Origin: Paraburkholderia largidicola
GTDB taxonomy: Bacteria > Pseudomonadota > Gammaproteobacteria > Burkholderiales > Burkholderiaceae
Assembly (NCBI RefSeq): GCF_013426895.1
Contig: NZ_AP023176.1
Location: forward strand, 2,170,001 to 2,234,000
Length of the DNA: 64,000 nt
Reading direction: 5' to 3'
Shown: in pieces, positions 54,324 to 61,991 of the stretch
Numbering within the stretch: position 1 is the stretch's first letter
Layout: the number at the start of each line of letters is the position of its first letter
Position numbers and translations under genes: made by a program
Notes under the pieces: generated by a model
Database searches by the model: none
Told to the model about the DNA's origin: nothing
What the model saw: the letters and a program-made list of their open reading frames with translations, nothing else

Positions 54324-55634
54324 TCACTGCTTTGCGATGTACCGCTGCGCCAGCGCTTCATAAAGCGGTGGCGCAAACAGCTTCGACACCTGGCTGGAGA
54401 TGAGCGCGGTCGCCATCAGCGACAGCACGAGCGCGTGTCCGTTGATCATCTCGATGACGATCACGAACGCGGTGATCGGACTCTGCGTGACGGCCGCGAG
54501 ATAGCCGACCATGCCGAGCGCGATAAGCATCGGCAGCTGCATTTGCCCGAACACCAGGTGCAGTGCGTTGCCGATGCCCGCGCCGATCGCCAGCGATGGC
54601 GCGAACAAGCCGCCCGGCGCCCCGGGCAGATACGATCCGACCATCGACGCCATCTTCAGCAGCGGATAACTCGCGCCAAGCTGCGAATTGCCTTCCAGCA
54701 TGCCGCGCGCTTCGGCATAGCCGCTGCCGAACGTCTGACCGCCCGCCGCGACGCCGATCACCGCAATGAAGAGACCGCACGCCGCACCGAATGCAACCGG
54801 ATGCGCCTTTCTCCACGCTACGAGCCGCGCGGGCATCCAGCGATCGGTATTCAGCAGCAGCCAGCAGAACGCGCCGCCTGCCACGCCCGTCACGACACCC
54901 AGCATCACGACGGCGACCGCGAGCAGATCGGGAAAATGCCCGTCGATGTCGATCGTGCCGAAGTACGTGTAGTTGCCTTGTAAGCCCAGCGAGACGATGC
55001 CCGCGAAGATGATCGCCGTAATCAGCACCCCGCTGGTTCGCGTTTCGAAACTGCGCGTCAATTCTTCGATTGCGAAGACGACGCCCGCCAGCGGCGCATT
55101 GAATGCAGCGGACAATCCCGCCGCCGCGCCCGCCAGCGCGAGCTTGCGCTCCAGGCCTTCGCCGCGCAGGCTGCGCAAGCGCGCCGGATAGAAGCGCCGC
55201 AGGCTGAACATCAGCGCGGCGCCGACGTGGATGGTCGGCCCTTCGCGTCCGATGGTGAACCCGCCGAGTATCGACAGAAACGACACGGCGATCTTGCCCA
55301 CCAGAATGCGCATGTTCAGCAGACGCGGGCCGAGGTCGCGCCCTTCGTGCAGCGTCGCGATGACTTGCGGAATGCCGCTGCCTTCGGCGCCCGCGAACCA
55401 GCGCCGTGTGATCCACACACCCAGCGCCGCGACCGCGGGTGTGAGCACGAGCGGCAGCCAACGGAACTCCGTCGTGTAGCGCAGAAAAGCGTCGTAGCCG
55501 AAATCGATCAGCCGCGCATACATAACGGCGACCAGGCCGGTCGCGACTGCGCCGAGCCAGAACACGCCGTAATGCAGCCAAAGCCGCCTGGCGCGCAGCA
55601 ACGCGCGTCGGTCGAGAAGTACGGGAATGCGCAT
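54324..55634 (-). CDS. ClC-family chloride channel/transporter (ClcB-like)
   Basis: 436 residues from ATG 55634. The three ClC filter motifs are seen: GSGIP (residues about 90), GREGPTIHVG with the gating glutamate (about 135) and GGLFAPSLAIGAG (about 335). About eleven membrane helices are expected. The gene lies tail-to-tail with the PQQ dehydrogenase, three bases apart. It could act as H+/Cl- antiporter or channel in acid response; the proton glutamate of E. coli ClcA (E203) is not firmly identified, so a channel is possible. Confidence 0.92.
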   Translation of the reverse strand: MRIPVLLDRRALLRARRLWLHYGVFWLGAVATGLVAVMYARLIDFGYDAFLRYTTEFRWLPLVLTPAVAALGVWITRRWFAGAEGSGIPQVIATLHEGRDLGPRLLNMRILVGKIAVSFLSILGGFTIGREGPTIHVGAALMFSLRRFYPARLRSLRGEGLERKLALAGAAAGLSAAFNAPLAGVVFAIEELTRSFETRTSGVLITAIIFAGIVSLGLQGNYTYFGTIDIDGHFPDLLAVAVVMLGVVTGVAGGAFCWLLLNTDRWMPARLVAWRKAHPVAFGAACGLFIAVIGVAAGGQTFGSGYAEARGMLEGNSQLGASYPLLKMASMVGSYLPGAPGGLFAPSLAIGAGIGNALHLVFGQMQLPMLIALGMVGYLAAVTQSPITAFVIVIEMINGHALVLSLMATALISSQVSKLFAPPLYEALAQRYIAKQ

Positions 55635-55726
55635 CGGGGCGTCAGTGTGACCAAGACAAAGTAAGGCACATTGTGACATAAATGCGCGATCCTCCGTTTC
55701 GACGCGTGCAGCCCCCGCGCGAATGG

Positions 55727-56146
55727 CTATTCGTCAGCGTCGCCGAACACCCAGCCAAACGAGCCGTAATGCGCCTTGTGCTCGGCTGCGAGCTTGAGCA
55801 GGCAGCGCTCGCCCTTCGGCGTCAGATGCACCTGCACCTGGCGGCGATCTTCGGCGTCGGGCTTGCGCGTCACGAGACCGGCCGATTCGCAACGCGACAC
55901 GAGCGCCGCCGTACCGTTCGGCGCGGCCTGCAGACGCTCCGCCAGTTCGCCGACGGTGGCCCACTGCCGCCCCTCGAAACCGCGCACATGCAACAGCAGC
56001 TGATACTGCAGCGTCGTAATGCCCGCCGCGTTCGAAATCTCTTCCGACACGCGCAAGAACTTGCGCAGCTCGTAACGGAATACCGACATCGCTTCCAGAT
56101 CCTGTTTGCCCGGAAGGTCACGTTTGGACTGTCTGCTTGAACTCAT
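55727..56146 (-). CDS. MarR-family transcriptional regulator
   Basis: 139 residues from ATG 56146, with CCAGGACTTCAG upstream. The winged helix-turn-helix is VRGFEGRQWATVGELAERLQAAPNGTAALVSRCESAGLVTRKPDAEDRRQVQVHLT (typical order of helix-turn-helix and beta wing). It probably senses a phenolic or oxidant compound. It is divergent from the methyltransferase gene at 56349. A longer frame upstream lacks family similarity. Confidence 0.9.
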   Translation of the reverse strand: MSSSRQSKRDLPGKQDLEAMSVFRYELRKFLRVSEEISNAAGITTLQYQLLLHVRGFEGRQWATVGELAERLQAAPNGTAALVSRCESAGLVTRKPDAEDRRQVQVHLTPKGERCLLKLAAEHKAHYGSFGWVFGDADE

Positions 56147-56348
56147 CTGAAGTCCTGGAGAATTGGATGAATACACCGTGATGTCGCGGATCATACACAC
56201 ACGGTTAGATCGCCCGTTGTCGCATCGACTTTGCCTTTCATCTGTCTTTTCACTATCTATACTTTGCATGGGCGAAGTCGGCGAAACGCAAGCCTCGGCT
56301 GACGCGCTTTTCGTCATATCAATTCTGCCTTCTTCCGGGAGGTGGCAC

Positions 56349-57410
56349 GTGCAATACGACGAACAGAAAGTGCAGGACTTCATGGTGCGCATGGTCGGAG
56401 AGTTCGGCGCGGTCGCGTCGGCGCCGCTGATCGCGCTGGGCGACCGGCTCGGCCTGTACAAGGCGATGACCGAACAGGGCTGGATGACCTCGGAACAGGT
56501 CGCCGAACGCGCCGGCCTCGCCGAGCGATACGTGCGCGAATGGCTGGCGGCGCAAGCCGCGTCGGGTTTCGTCCGCTACGATGCCGACACCGCCCGCTAC
56601 CAGCTCGAAAACGAAATGGCGATGTGCTTTGCGGAAGAAGGCAGCCCGACGTTCATCCCGGGTTTCGCCGACTGCGCCGAAGCAATGTTCCGCAGCCTGC
56701 CGAAGCTCGAAGCCGCGTTCCGCACGGGCCTGGGCGTCGGGTGGCATCAGCATCATCCATCGCTGTTCACGGGCACCGAGCGGTTCTTTCGTCCGGGCTA
56801 TGCGGCGCATCTGGTCGACGAGTGGATTCCCGCTCTGAACGGCGTCGAGGCGGTACTCAAGGGGCGCGGCGCGAAAGTGGCGGACGTCGGCTGCGGCCAC
56901 GGCGTTTCGACGATGCTGATGGCGCAGGCCTATCCGGATGCGACCTTCGTCGGCTTCGACTATCACGAACCGTCCGTGCAGCGAGCCCGGGACCTCGCCG
57001 ATGAATCGGGTCTCAGCGAGCGTGTCACGTTCGAACTCGCGAGCGCACAACAATATCCGGGAAACGACTACGATCTCGTCGCATTCTTCGATTGCCTGCA
57101 CGATATGGGCGACCCGACGGGCGCGGCAGCCCATGTGTTGCAATCGCTGAAGCCCGGGGGCTCGTGGATGATCGTCGAGCCCTTTGCGAACGACCGGCTC
57201 GAAGACAATCTCAACCCGATAGGGCGCGTGTTCTATTCGGCATCGACGATGATCTGCACGGGCGCGTCGCTGTCGCAGGAAGGCAGAAAAGCGCTTGGTG
57301 CGCAGGCGGGGGAAGCGCGGCTCAGAGAGGTCGTGATGGCGGGCGGCTTCACGCGTTTCAGGCGCGCGACGCAAACGCCGTTCAATCTGGTTTTTCAGGC
57401 ACAGGCCTGA
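56349..57410 (+). CDS. SAM-dependent methyltransferase with N-terminal winged helix
   Basis: 353 residues from a GTG at 56349 preceded by GGGAGG with good spacing; the upstream frame is not coding. Residues about 38-75 are a dimerisation winged helix (MTSEQVAERAGLAERYVREWLAAQAASGF). SAM motif I is VADVGCGHGVSTMLM near residue 178, and AQQYPGNDYDLVAFFDCLHDM holds the later motifs. Resembles rRNA/small-molecule methylases of unknown target. It is divergent from MarR, which may regulate it. A hairpin follows its stop. Confidence 0.9.
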   Translation: MQYDEQKVQDFMVRMVGEFGAVASAPLIALGDRLGLYKAMTEQGWMTSEQVAERAGLAERYVREWLAAQAASGFVRYDADTARYQLENEMAMCFAEEGSPTFIPGFADCAEAMFRSLPKLEAAFRTGLGVGWHQHHPSLFTGTERFFRPGYAAHLVDEWIPALNGVEAVLKGRGAKVADVGCGHGVSTMLMAQAYPDATFVGFDYHEPSVQRARDLADESGLSERVTFELASAQQYPGNDYDLVAFFDCLHDMGDPTGAAAHVLQSLKPGGSWMIVEPFANDRLEDNLNPIGRVFYSASTMICTGASLSQEGRKALGAQAGEARLREVVMAGGFTRFRRATQTPFNLVFQAQA

Positions 57411-57427
57411 ACGGGCAATACGGAATC

Positions 57428-57453
57428 AGCCGGGCGCGGTCACACGCCCGGCT
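57428..57453. terminator. Convergent hairpin between methyltransferase and MXKDX gene
   Basis: AGCCGGGCG / CGCCCGGCT form a perfect 9-bp stem with an 8-base loop, midway between two convergent genes. No U-tract is present, so it is a terminator-like or barrier structure. Confidence 0.5.
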
Positions 57454-57470
57454 TGCGTGGTCGCGCAGAC

Positions 57471-57704
57471 TTACTGCGACATCGCGCCCGATGCGGGATG
57501 ATCCATGCCCATCGCGTCGTGCTTCTTCATCTTGTTGCTCTTCTTCATCGAATCGTGCGACATGTTATCCTTTTTCATCGCGTCGTGCGACATGCTGTCT
57601 TTGCTCATCGCGTCGTTTGCCATTGCGCCGCTTGCCTGCGCGAATGCAGCCGTCGTGCCCATGGCCATCGCTGCTACCACTACTGCCGTCATCAGTCGTT
57701 TCAT
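57471..57704 (-). CDS. Secreted pentapeptide MXKDX repeat protein
   Basis: 77 residues. A signal peptide ends near FAQASG. The mature part is a run of M-x-K/H-D-x pentads (AMSKD, AMKKD, NMSHD, SMKKS), rich in Met, Lys, His and Asp, so metal binding (for example copper or manganese) in the periplasm is plausible. Family name is pentapeptide MXKDX repeat protein; function unknown. It follows the YedY-like gene on the same strand, about 70 bases away, ending the stress-type operon that starts at the cytochrome b. Confidence 0.9.
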   Translation of the reverse strand: MKRLMTAVVVAAMAMGTTAAFAQASGAMANDAMSKDSMSHDAMKKDNMSHDSMKKSNKMKKHDAMGMDHPASGAMSQ

Positions 57705-57773
57705 TGCTCATCTCCTTCGTGGGTTAAAAGTGGCATCCGGCATGACCGGCACCAGAAAAAGCACTGCATACGC

Positions 57774-58550
57774 TCAGGAACCGCCGAACCAGTTGTAGCC
57801 CTGGTCGACCCAATAGCCGCCGGGATAGGTGTTGGTGACGAACATCTCGACGATATGCTTCGGATTCTTGTAGCCGAGCTTGGTCGGCATCCGCAGCTTC
57901 ATCGGATAGCCGTATTTCGCGGGCAAACGCTGGCCGTCGTACTCGAACGTGAGCAAGGTCTGCGGATGCAGCGCCGTCGGCATGTCGATGCTTTCGTAGT
58001 AGTCGTCCGCGCAGCGAAAGCCGACATACTTCGCGCTCGTATCCGCGCCGACGCGGCGCAGAAACTCCGAGAACGGCGTGCCGCCCCAGCGTCCGATTGC
58101 GCTCCACCCTTCCACGCAGATATGCCGCGTGATCTGCTCCGCGTGCGGCAGCGCGTACAACTCGGGCAGCGTCCACACGCGTTGCCCTGTCACGAGGCCG
58201 CTCACCTTCAGCCGGTAGTCGCTGCCGTTCACTTCGGGCACGTCGTCGATGCCATAGAACGCATTGAACGGAAACGGCCGCGTGAGTTGCGCTTCGGTGT
58301 AGGTCGGCGCGAGCTGGTGCGGATCGAACAGGAAGGCCTGCGCGCGATCGTTCAGCCGTGAGACGGCAGTCAGAAACGCGTTAACCGATTTGTCGTCGGT
58401 GATCGAGCAGCCTGTGAGCAGCGACAGGCCGCCCAGGGTCAACAGGCGCTTGCCGAACAGACGGCGCGAAGGCATGTCGAGTTCGCGGCGCGCATCCGCG
58501 AGAATCGCTGCGCGGTCGAGCTTCATGATGGGTTTGTCGTTGGGCTTCAT
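57774..58550 (-). CDS. Molybdopterin sulfite-oxidase-fold protein (YedY/MsrP-like)
   Basis: 258 residues. RR at 29-30 (SRRLFGKR) with a following hydrophobic segment and a LLTGC lipobox-like end suggests Tat-type export. The molybdenum-ligand cysteine is C145 in RHICVEGWSAIG. The catalytic fold is the sulfite oxidase type used by MsrP to reduce methionine sulfoxide in periplasmic proteins. The adjacent cytochrome b gene (58571) supplies electrons, replacing MsrQ. A periplasmic protein-repair or nitrogen-oxide reductase role is inferred. Confidence 0.9.
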   Translation of the reverse strand: MKPNDKPIMKLDRAAILADARRELDMPSRRLFGKRLLTLGGLSLLTGCSITDDKSVNAFLTAVSRLNDRAQAFLFDPHQLAPTYTEAQLTRPFPFNAFYGIDDVPEVNGSDYRLKVSGLVTGQRVWTLPELYALPHAEQITRHICVEGWSAIGRWGGTPFSEFLRRVGADTSAKYVGFRCADDYYESIDMPTALHPQTLLTFEYDGQRLPAKYGYPMKLRMPTKLGYKNPKHIVEMFVTNTYPGGYWVDQGYNWFGGS

Positions 58551-58570
58551 ATCGTGTCCTCGTGCTGGGA

Positions 58571-59221
58571 TCAGCGGCCGCGCAGCATGGTCAGCAGCGA
58601 GCGCGGCACGAGCGCGACCATCGCGACATGCACGACGACGAACGCCGCCATCACGGCCATCGCGCAGAAGTGCACGATGCGCGCGTTGTCATAACCGCCC
58701 ATCAGTTCGCGCAACAGCGGGAACTGAACCGACTTCCAGATCGCCAGCCCTGACAGGACGAGCACGATCAGATCGACGATGACGACGAGATACGCGAGCT
58801 TCTGCACCGCGTTGTACTGACGCAAATCCGTGTGCGAGAGCTTGCCGCTCAATGCGGCGATGAGGTCGCGCAGCACGGCGCGCGGCGAGACCGGAAAGAA
58901 CTTTGCGGCAAAGCGCCCGCTCGCGATGTTGAGCGCGAGATACACGATGCCGTTGAACACCAGCAGCCACATCGCCGCGAAGTGCCATTGCAGCGCGCCG
59001 CCGAGCCAGCCACCGAGGGTGATCGACGGCGGAATGACGATTTGATGAAACACCGGCGAGGCGTCATAGATGCGCCAGCCGGAGAACATCATCACCAGTG
59101 CGGCAATCGCATTGAGCCAATGCGTGATGCGCAGCCAGATTGGATGAATCGGCGTATTGCGCGGTGCGGCTTCGCGCGCCGGAGTGAGTGTCGCTTTCAT
59201 CGTGTCCATGTCGATCACCAT
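58571..59221 (-). CDS. Cytochrome b/b561-type membrane haem protein
   Basis: About 216 residues; the ATG at 59221 has a short leader, and in-frame ATGs at 59209 or 59200 are alternatives. Four or five transmembrane helices with paired histidines (IWLRITHWLNAIAALVMMF, ARIVHFCAMAVMAAFVVVHVAMV) mark a haem b diheme b561/hydrogenase-type cytochrome. It delivers quinol electrons to the periplasmic molybdoenzyme encoded 20 bases downstream. A GTAACC-N16-CGAAT element precedes the gene, suggesting control by the divergent sigma factor. Confidence 0.9.
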   Translation of the reverse strand: MVIDMDTMKATLTPAREAAPRNTPIHPIWLRITHWLNAIAALVMMFSGWRIYDASPVFHQIVIPPSITLGGWLGGALQWHFAAMWLLVFNGIVYLALNIASGRFAAKFFPVSPRAVLRDLIAALSGKLSHTDLRQYNAVQKLAYLVVIVDLIVLVLSGLAIWKSVQFPLLRELMGGYDNARIVHFCAMAVMAAFVVVHVAMVALVPRSLLTMLRGR

Positions 59222-59240
59222 GACGGTCTGTTACTCGTCA

Positions 59241-59267
59241 ATTCGTCGGGGACACGGGATTGGTTAC
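59241..59267 (-). promoter_or_regulatory. GTAACC-N16-CGAAT promoter-like element, leftward
   Basis: On the minus strand GTAACC (59267-59262) is followed 16 bases later by CGAAT (59245-59241). This equals the rightward element at 59324-59350. I recall the Caulobacter SigF promoter as GTAACC-N16-CGAA. It sits 20 bases before the cytochrome b start. Confidence 0.78.
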
Positions 59268-59323
59268 AGCCTCGCGTTCTTTTGCGATCAATTTCCTCCG
59301 CTCGCGAAATTTTTTTGCGCGGT

Positions 59324-59350
59324 GTAACCGGAGAGGGCGAAAGAGCGAAT
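59324..59350 (+). promoter_or_regulatory. GTAACC-N16-CGAAT promoter-like element, rightward
   Basis: GTAACC (59324-59329), 16 bases, CGAAT (59346-59350). A strong AAGGAGG follows at 59361-59367, near an alternative start of the sigma gene. Element, spacing and extra T match the divergent leftward copy. Confidence 0.8.
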
Positions 59351-59520
59351 TAACCCCATAAAGGAGGCGGGTGACGACGATGGACGACGACCGCGCTATA
59401 GTGGCGCATCACGGTTTCGGCTACGCCGAAACGCTCGATCTGAAGCTCAGCGCCCCGCTAGCGGCGGCGGCGAGCCACGCGCACGGGTCGTCGAATCGCC
59501 GTTCTGCCAATAAGGGAGCC

Positions 59521-60069
59521 ATGTTGCAAGAAGCGGAAAGCCGCCTGAAAGCATTGTTCGTGCGCGGACTCGACGGCGATGCCGACGCTTATCGCAGCTT
59601 TCTGCAAGCACTCACACGACATCTGCGCGCCTTTCTGCGCAGGCGCATTCCGCACTATCGCGACGACGTCGAAGACCTCGTCCAGGAGATTCTGCTCGCC
59701 GTGCACAATGCGCGTCACACCTATCGTCCGGACGAGCCGCTGACTGCCTGGCTGCACGCGATCGCCCGCTACAAGCTGATGGATTTCTTCCGCTCGCGCG
59801 CACGCCGCGAGTCCCTGAACGACCCGCTCGACGACTACGCCGAACTGCTCGCCGACACCGACGACGAACCCGCTCAGGCGCGTCACGACATCGGCAAGCT
59901 GCTCGAACATCTGCCCGACAAGCAGCGCTTGCCCATCGTGCACATGAAGCTCGAAGGCCTGTCGGTGACGGAGACGGCGCGCATCACGGGCCTGTCCGAA
60001 TCGGCCGTGAAGGTCGGCGTGCACCGGGGTCTCAAGGCGCTGTCCGCGCTCATTCGGGGGCTGCGATGA
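59521..60069 (+). CDS. ECF RNA polymerase sigma factor (SigF-like)
   Basis: 182 residues from ATG 59521 (AAGGGAG upstream). In-frame starts at GTG 59371 and ATG 59380 lie near AAGGAGG and would add a low-complexity 47-residue extension; which one is used is open. Region 2 is [18 protein letters not shown] with [14 protein letters not shown]; region 4 is [27 protein letters not shown]. It is translationally coupled to the NrsF-like gene (ATGA overlap). Promoter-like elements on both sides predict autoregulation and control of the cytochrome b/molybdoenzyme genes. Confidence 0.92.
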   Translation: MLQEAESRLKALFVRGLDGDADAYRSFLQALTRHLRAFLRRRIPHYRDDVEDLVQEILLAVHNARHTYRPDEPLTAWLHAIARYKLMDFFRSRARRESLNDPLDDYAELLADTDDEPAQARHDIGKLLEHLPDKQRLPIVHMKLEGLSVTETARITGLSESAVKVGVHRGLKALSALIRGLR

Positions 60070-60707
60070 AGACCGACGATCTCATTGGCCTCCTGTCGAA
60101 CCAGGTGACGCGTATCGAGCGAGGCGCCGTTGCGCGCCGCTTTACCAAAGCGCTGCTGCTCGGCGCGTTGGGCTCGCTGATCCTGATGAGCGTGGTGTTC
60201 GGCGTGCGGCACGATCTTGGCAGCGTCGCGCGCACCACGATCTTCTGGGCGAAGATGGCGTATCCGCTCGCGATCGCGGTCGGCGCGATGCTCGCCGTGA
60301 TGCGGCTCGGCCGGCCGGGCGCGCGCGCCGGCTATTCGTGGGCGATCATCGCGCTGCCGTTCGTCGCGGTGTGGATCGCGAGCATGATGGTGCTCGATAG
60401 CGCGGAGCCCGGCACACGCTTGCCGATCGTGCTCGGTCATACGTGGCGCACGTGTCCGTTCAACATCGTGCTGCTGTCCGTGCCGACGTTTCCTGCCGTG
60501 TTCTGGGCCGTCAAATCGCTGGCGCCGACGCAGTTGCGGCTTGCGGGCGCCGTCGCTGGACTGCTTGCGAGTTCCACGGCGACGATCGTCTATTGCCTCC
60601 ATTGCCCGGAGATGAGTCCGGCGTTCTGGAGCGTGTGGTACGCCATCGGGATGTTGCTGCCCGCGGGCATCGGCGCGTGGCTGGGGCCGAAGTTGTTGCG
60701 CTGGTAG
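60066..60707 (+). CDS. nrsF: NrsF/DUF1109 membrane anti-sigma factor
   Basis: 213 residues with six predicted transmembrane helices. The DUF1109 family is seen from [25 protein letters not shown] and [24 protein letters not shown]. Cysteines C130 (RTCPFNI) and C180 (LHCPEM) correspond to the pair I recall as C131/C181 in Caulobacter NrsF, where they respond to dichromate/cadmium; a third, C177, is adjacent. It holds the sigma factor at the membrane until stress. Its start overlaps the sigma gene by four bases. Confidence 0.9.
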   Translation: MKTDDLIGLLSNQVTRIERGAVARRFTKALLLGALGSLILMSVVFGVRHDLGSVARTTIFWAKMAYPLAIAVGAMLAVMRLGRPGARAGYSWAIIALPFVAVWIASMMVLDSAEPGTRLPIVLGHTWRTCPFNIVLLSVPTFPAVFWAVKSLAPTQLRLAGAVAGLLASSTATIVYCLHCPEMSPAFWSVWYAIGMLLPAGIGAWLGPKLLRW

Positions 60708-60721
60708 TGAAGGCGCGGGGC

Positions 60722-61885
60722 TCAAGCTTCGAGGTCGTCCTCTTCCGCGACGGCAGGCCCGTTATAGTGCGCGCGAGGACGCAACAGACTGCCGCTCGTC
60801 ATCTGTTCGATGGAGTGCGCGGCCCAGCCTACGCTTCGTGCGATCGCGAACAGCGCGAAGGCCGCGTCTCTTTGCAACTCGCACTGCTCGACGAGTGCGG
60901 CAAACGCAATATCGATGGTGGGCTGCATGCCCGTCAGGCTGTCCACGCAAGCAATCAGCTCGCTCGTCGTTCGCGACGGCGCCAACATCGACAGCAGACA
61001 GGCTGCGCGCGGATCGCCTTGCGGATAGAGCTCGTGTCCAAAGCCGGGTAACGGCTCGTTGTCGGCGAGCCGGCGTCGCACGGTCTGCGCGGCTCCTGAA
61101 TGGCGCGCGTCGTCGATCAACGCATGTACGCGTGCAATCGCGTCGCCGTGCAAGGGCCCGGAGAACGCGGCAAGTCCCGCCAGCATGCACGCACCCAGAG
61201 ACGCCCCCGTCGACGCAGCAACACGCGCAGCAAACGCCGAGCTGGTCAGTTCCTGATCCGCGAGCAACACGAGCGTCCGGCGCAACAGCTCCGCATGCGG
61301 CTCAGCCCGCCATGCACGCGCGATGCGCAGATGCAGCGGCCCCTCGTCCGAATCAAGCCCGACAAACGCACTCGCGAGACGACCGACCAGTCCGGCCGCG
61401 TCCTCATGCATGCGCTCGACGTCCGGCGCGTGAACCGACCCGCCCTCAGCCGCTGCCATGCTCATGGCGGCGAAGGCACGCGCTCTTGCGGACCCTTCCA
61501 GCCTGACCGGTTGGGAAGCCGGAAAGCGGGGCCGTTCGGCCGAATCCCACAACAGTTGCGCGGTTTCCTCCAGCGTCGCGGTCGCGGCCAGTTGAATCGC
61601 GTCCTTGCCACGGTAATACAGCCTGCCACGAACGATGGTCGAGATATGCGTATTGATGATCGGCTCGCCCCACGCCATCGTGCTCGCCGCGATGTTCTTG
61701 CGCGCGCGCCCCAGGTCGCGCTTTTTCATCAGCATCGAAATATCCGACGCGCGATAAAGCTTGCGGCTGATGTGATCGGGGTCCCAGCGCACCTCGATCT
61801 GACCGCGGCTGACATAGGCGTATAGCGTCTGTTTGCGCACGCCGAGCGCCGCGCACGCCTCCTCCTGTGTCATCCAGTTCTTCAC
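60722..61885 (-). CDS. HTH-citrate synthase-like protein
   Basis: About 387 residues from GTG 61885; a TTG at 61903 or ATG at 61873 are alternatives. The first 60 residues are a MerR/excisionase-like helix-turn-helix (MTQEEACAALGVRKQTLYAYVSRGQIEV). The rest is a citrate synthase fold with the three catalytic residues in place: His in FSGPLHGDA, His in GFGHELYPQGD and Asp in PTIDIAFAAL. It may be a 2-methylcitrate/citrate synthase-type enzyme or a regulator that binds acyl-CoA. It is divergent from an MFS gene, with a 17-bp palindrome between. Confidence 0.87.
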   Translation of the reverse strand: MKNWMTQEEACAALGVRKQTLYAYVSRGQIEVRWDPDHISRKLYRASDISMLMKKRDLGRARKNIAASTMAWGEPIINTHISTIVRGRLYYRGKDAIQLAATATLEETAQLLWDSAERPRFPASQPVRLEGSARARAFAAMSMAAAEGGSVHAPDVERMHEDAAGLVGRLASAFVGLDSDEGPLHLRIARAWRAEPHAELLRRTLVLLADQELTSSAFAARVAASTGASLGACMLAGLAAFSGPLHGDAIARVHALIDDARHSGAAQTVRRRLADNEPLPGFGHELYPQGDPRAACLLSMLAPSRTTSELIACVDSLTGMQPTIDIAFAALVEQCELQRDAAFALFAIARSVGWAAHSIEQMTSGSLLRPRAHYNGPAVAEEDDLEA

Positions 61886-61886
61886 G

Positions 61887-61903
61887 TTGATTGACTCAAT
61901 CAA
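61887..61903. promoter_or_regulatory. Perfect 17-bp palindrome TTGATTGA-C-TCAATCAA
   Basis: TTGATTGACTCAATCAA is symmetric over 8+1+8 bases and abuts the citrate synthase-like start codon. The divergent MFS gene begins 89 bases away. It is a strong candidate operator for the HTH domain protein or another regulator. Confidence 0.62.
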
Positions 61904-61991
61904 GGTTGACGGTCATAGGTGCCGCCGGTTTAATGCAACACATAAACACACCAAGAAAATCCGCACGACGCGCACCCAGGAGGAGACATCG

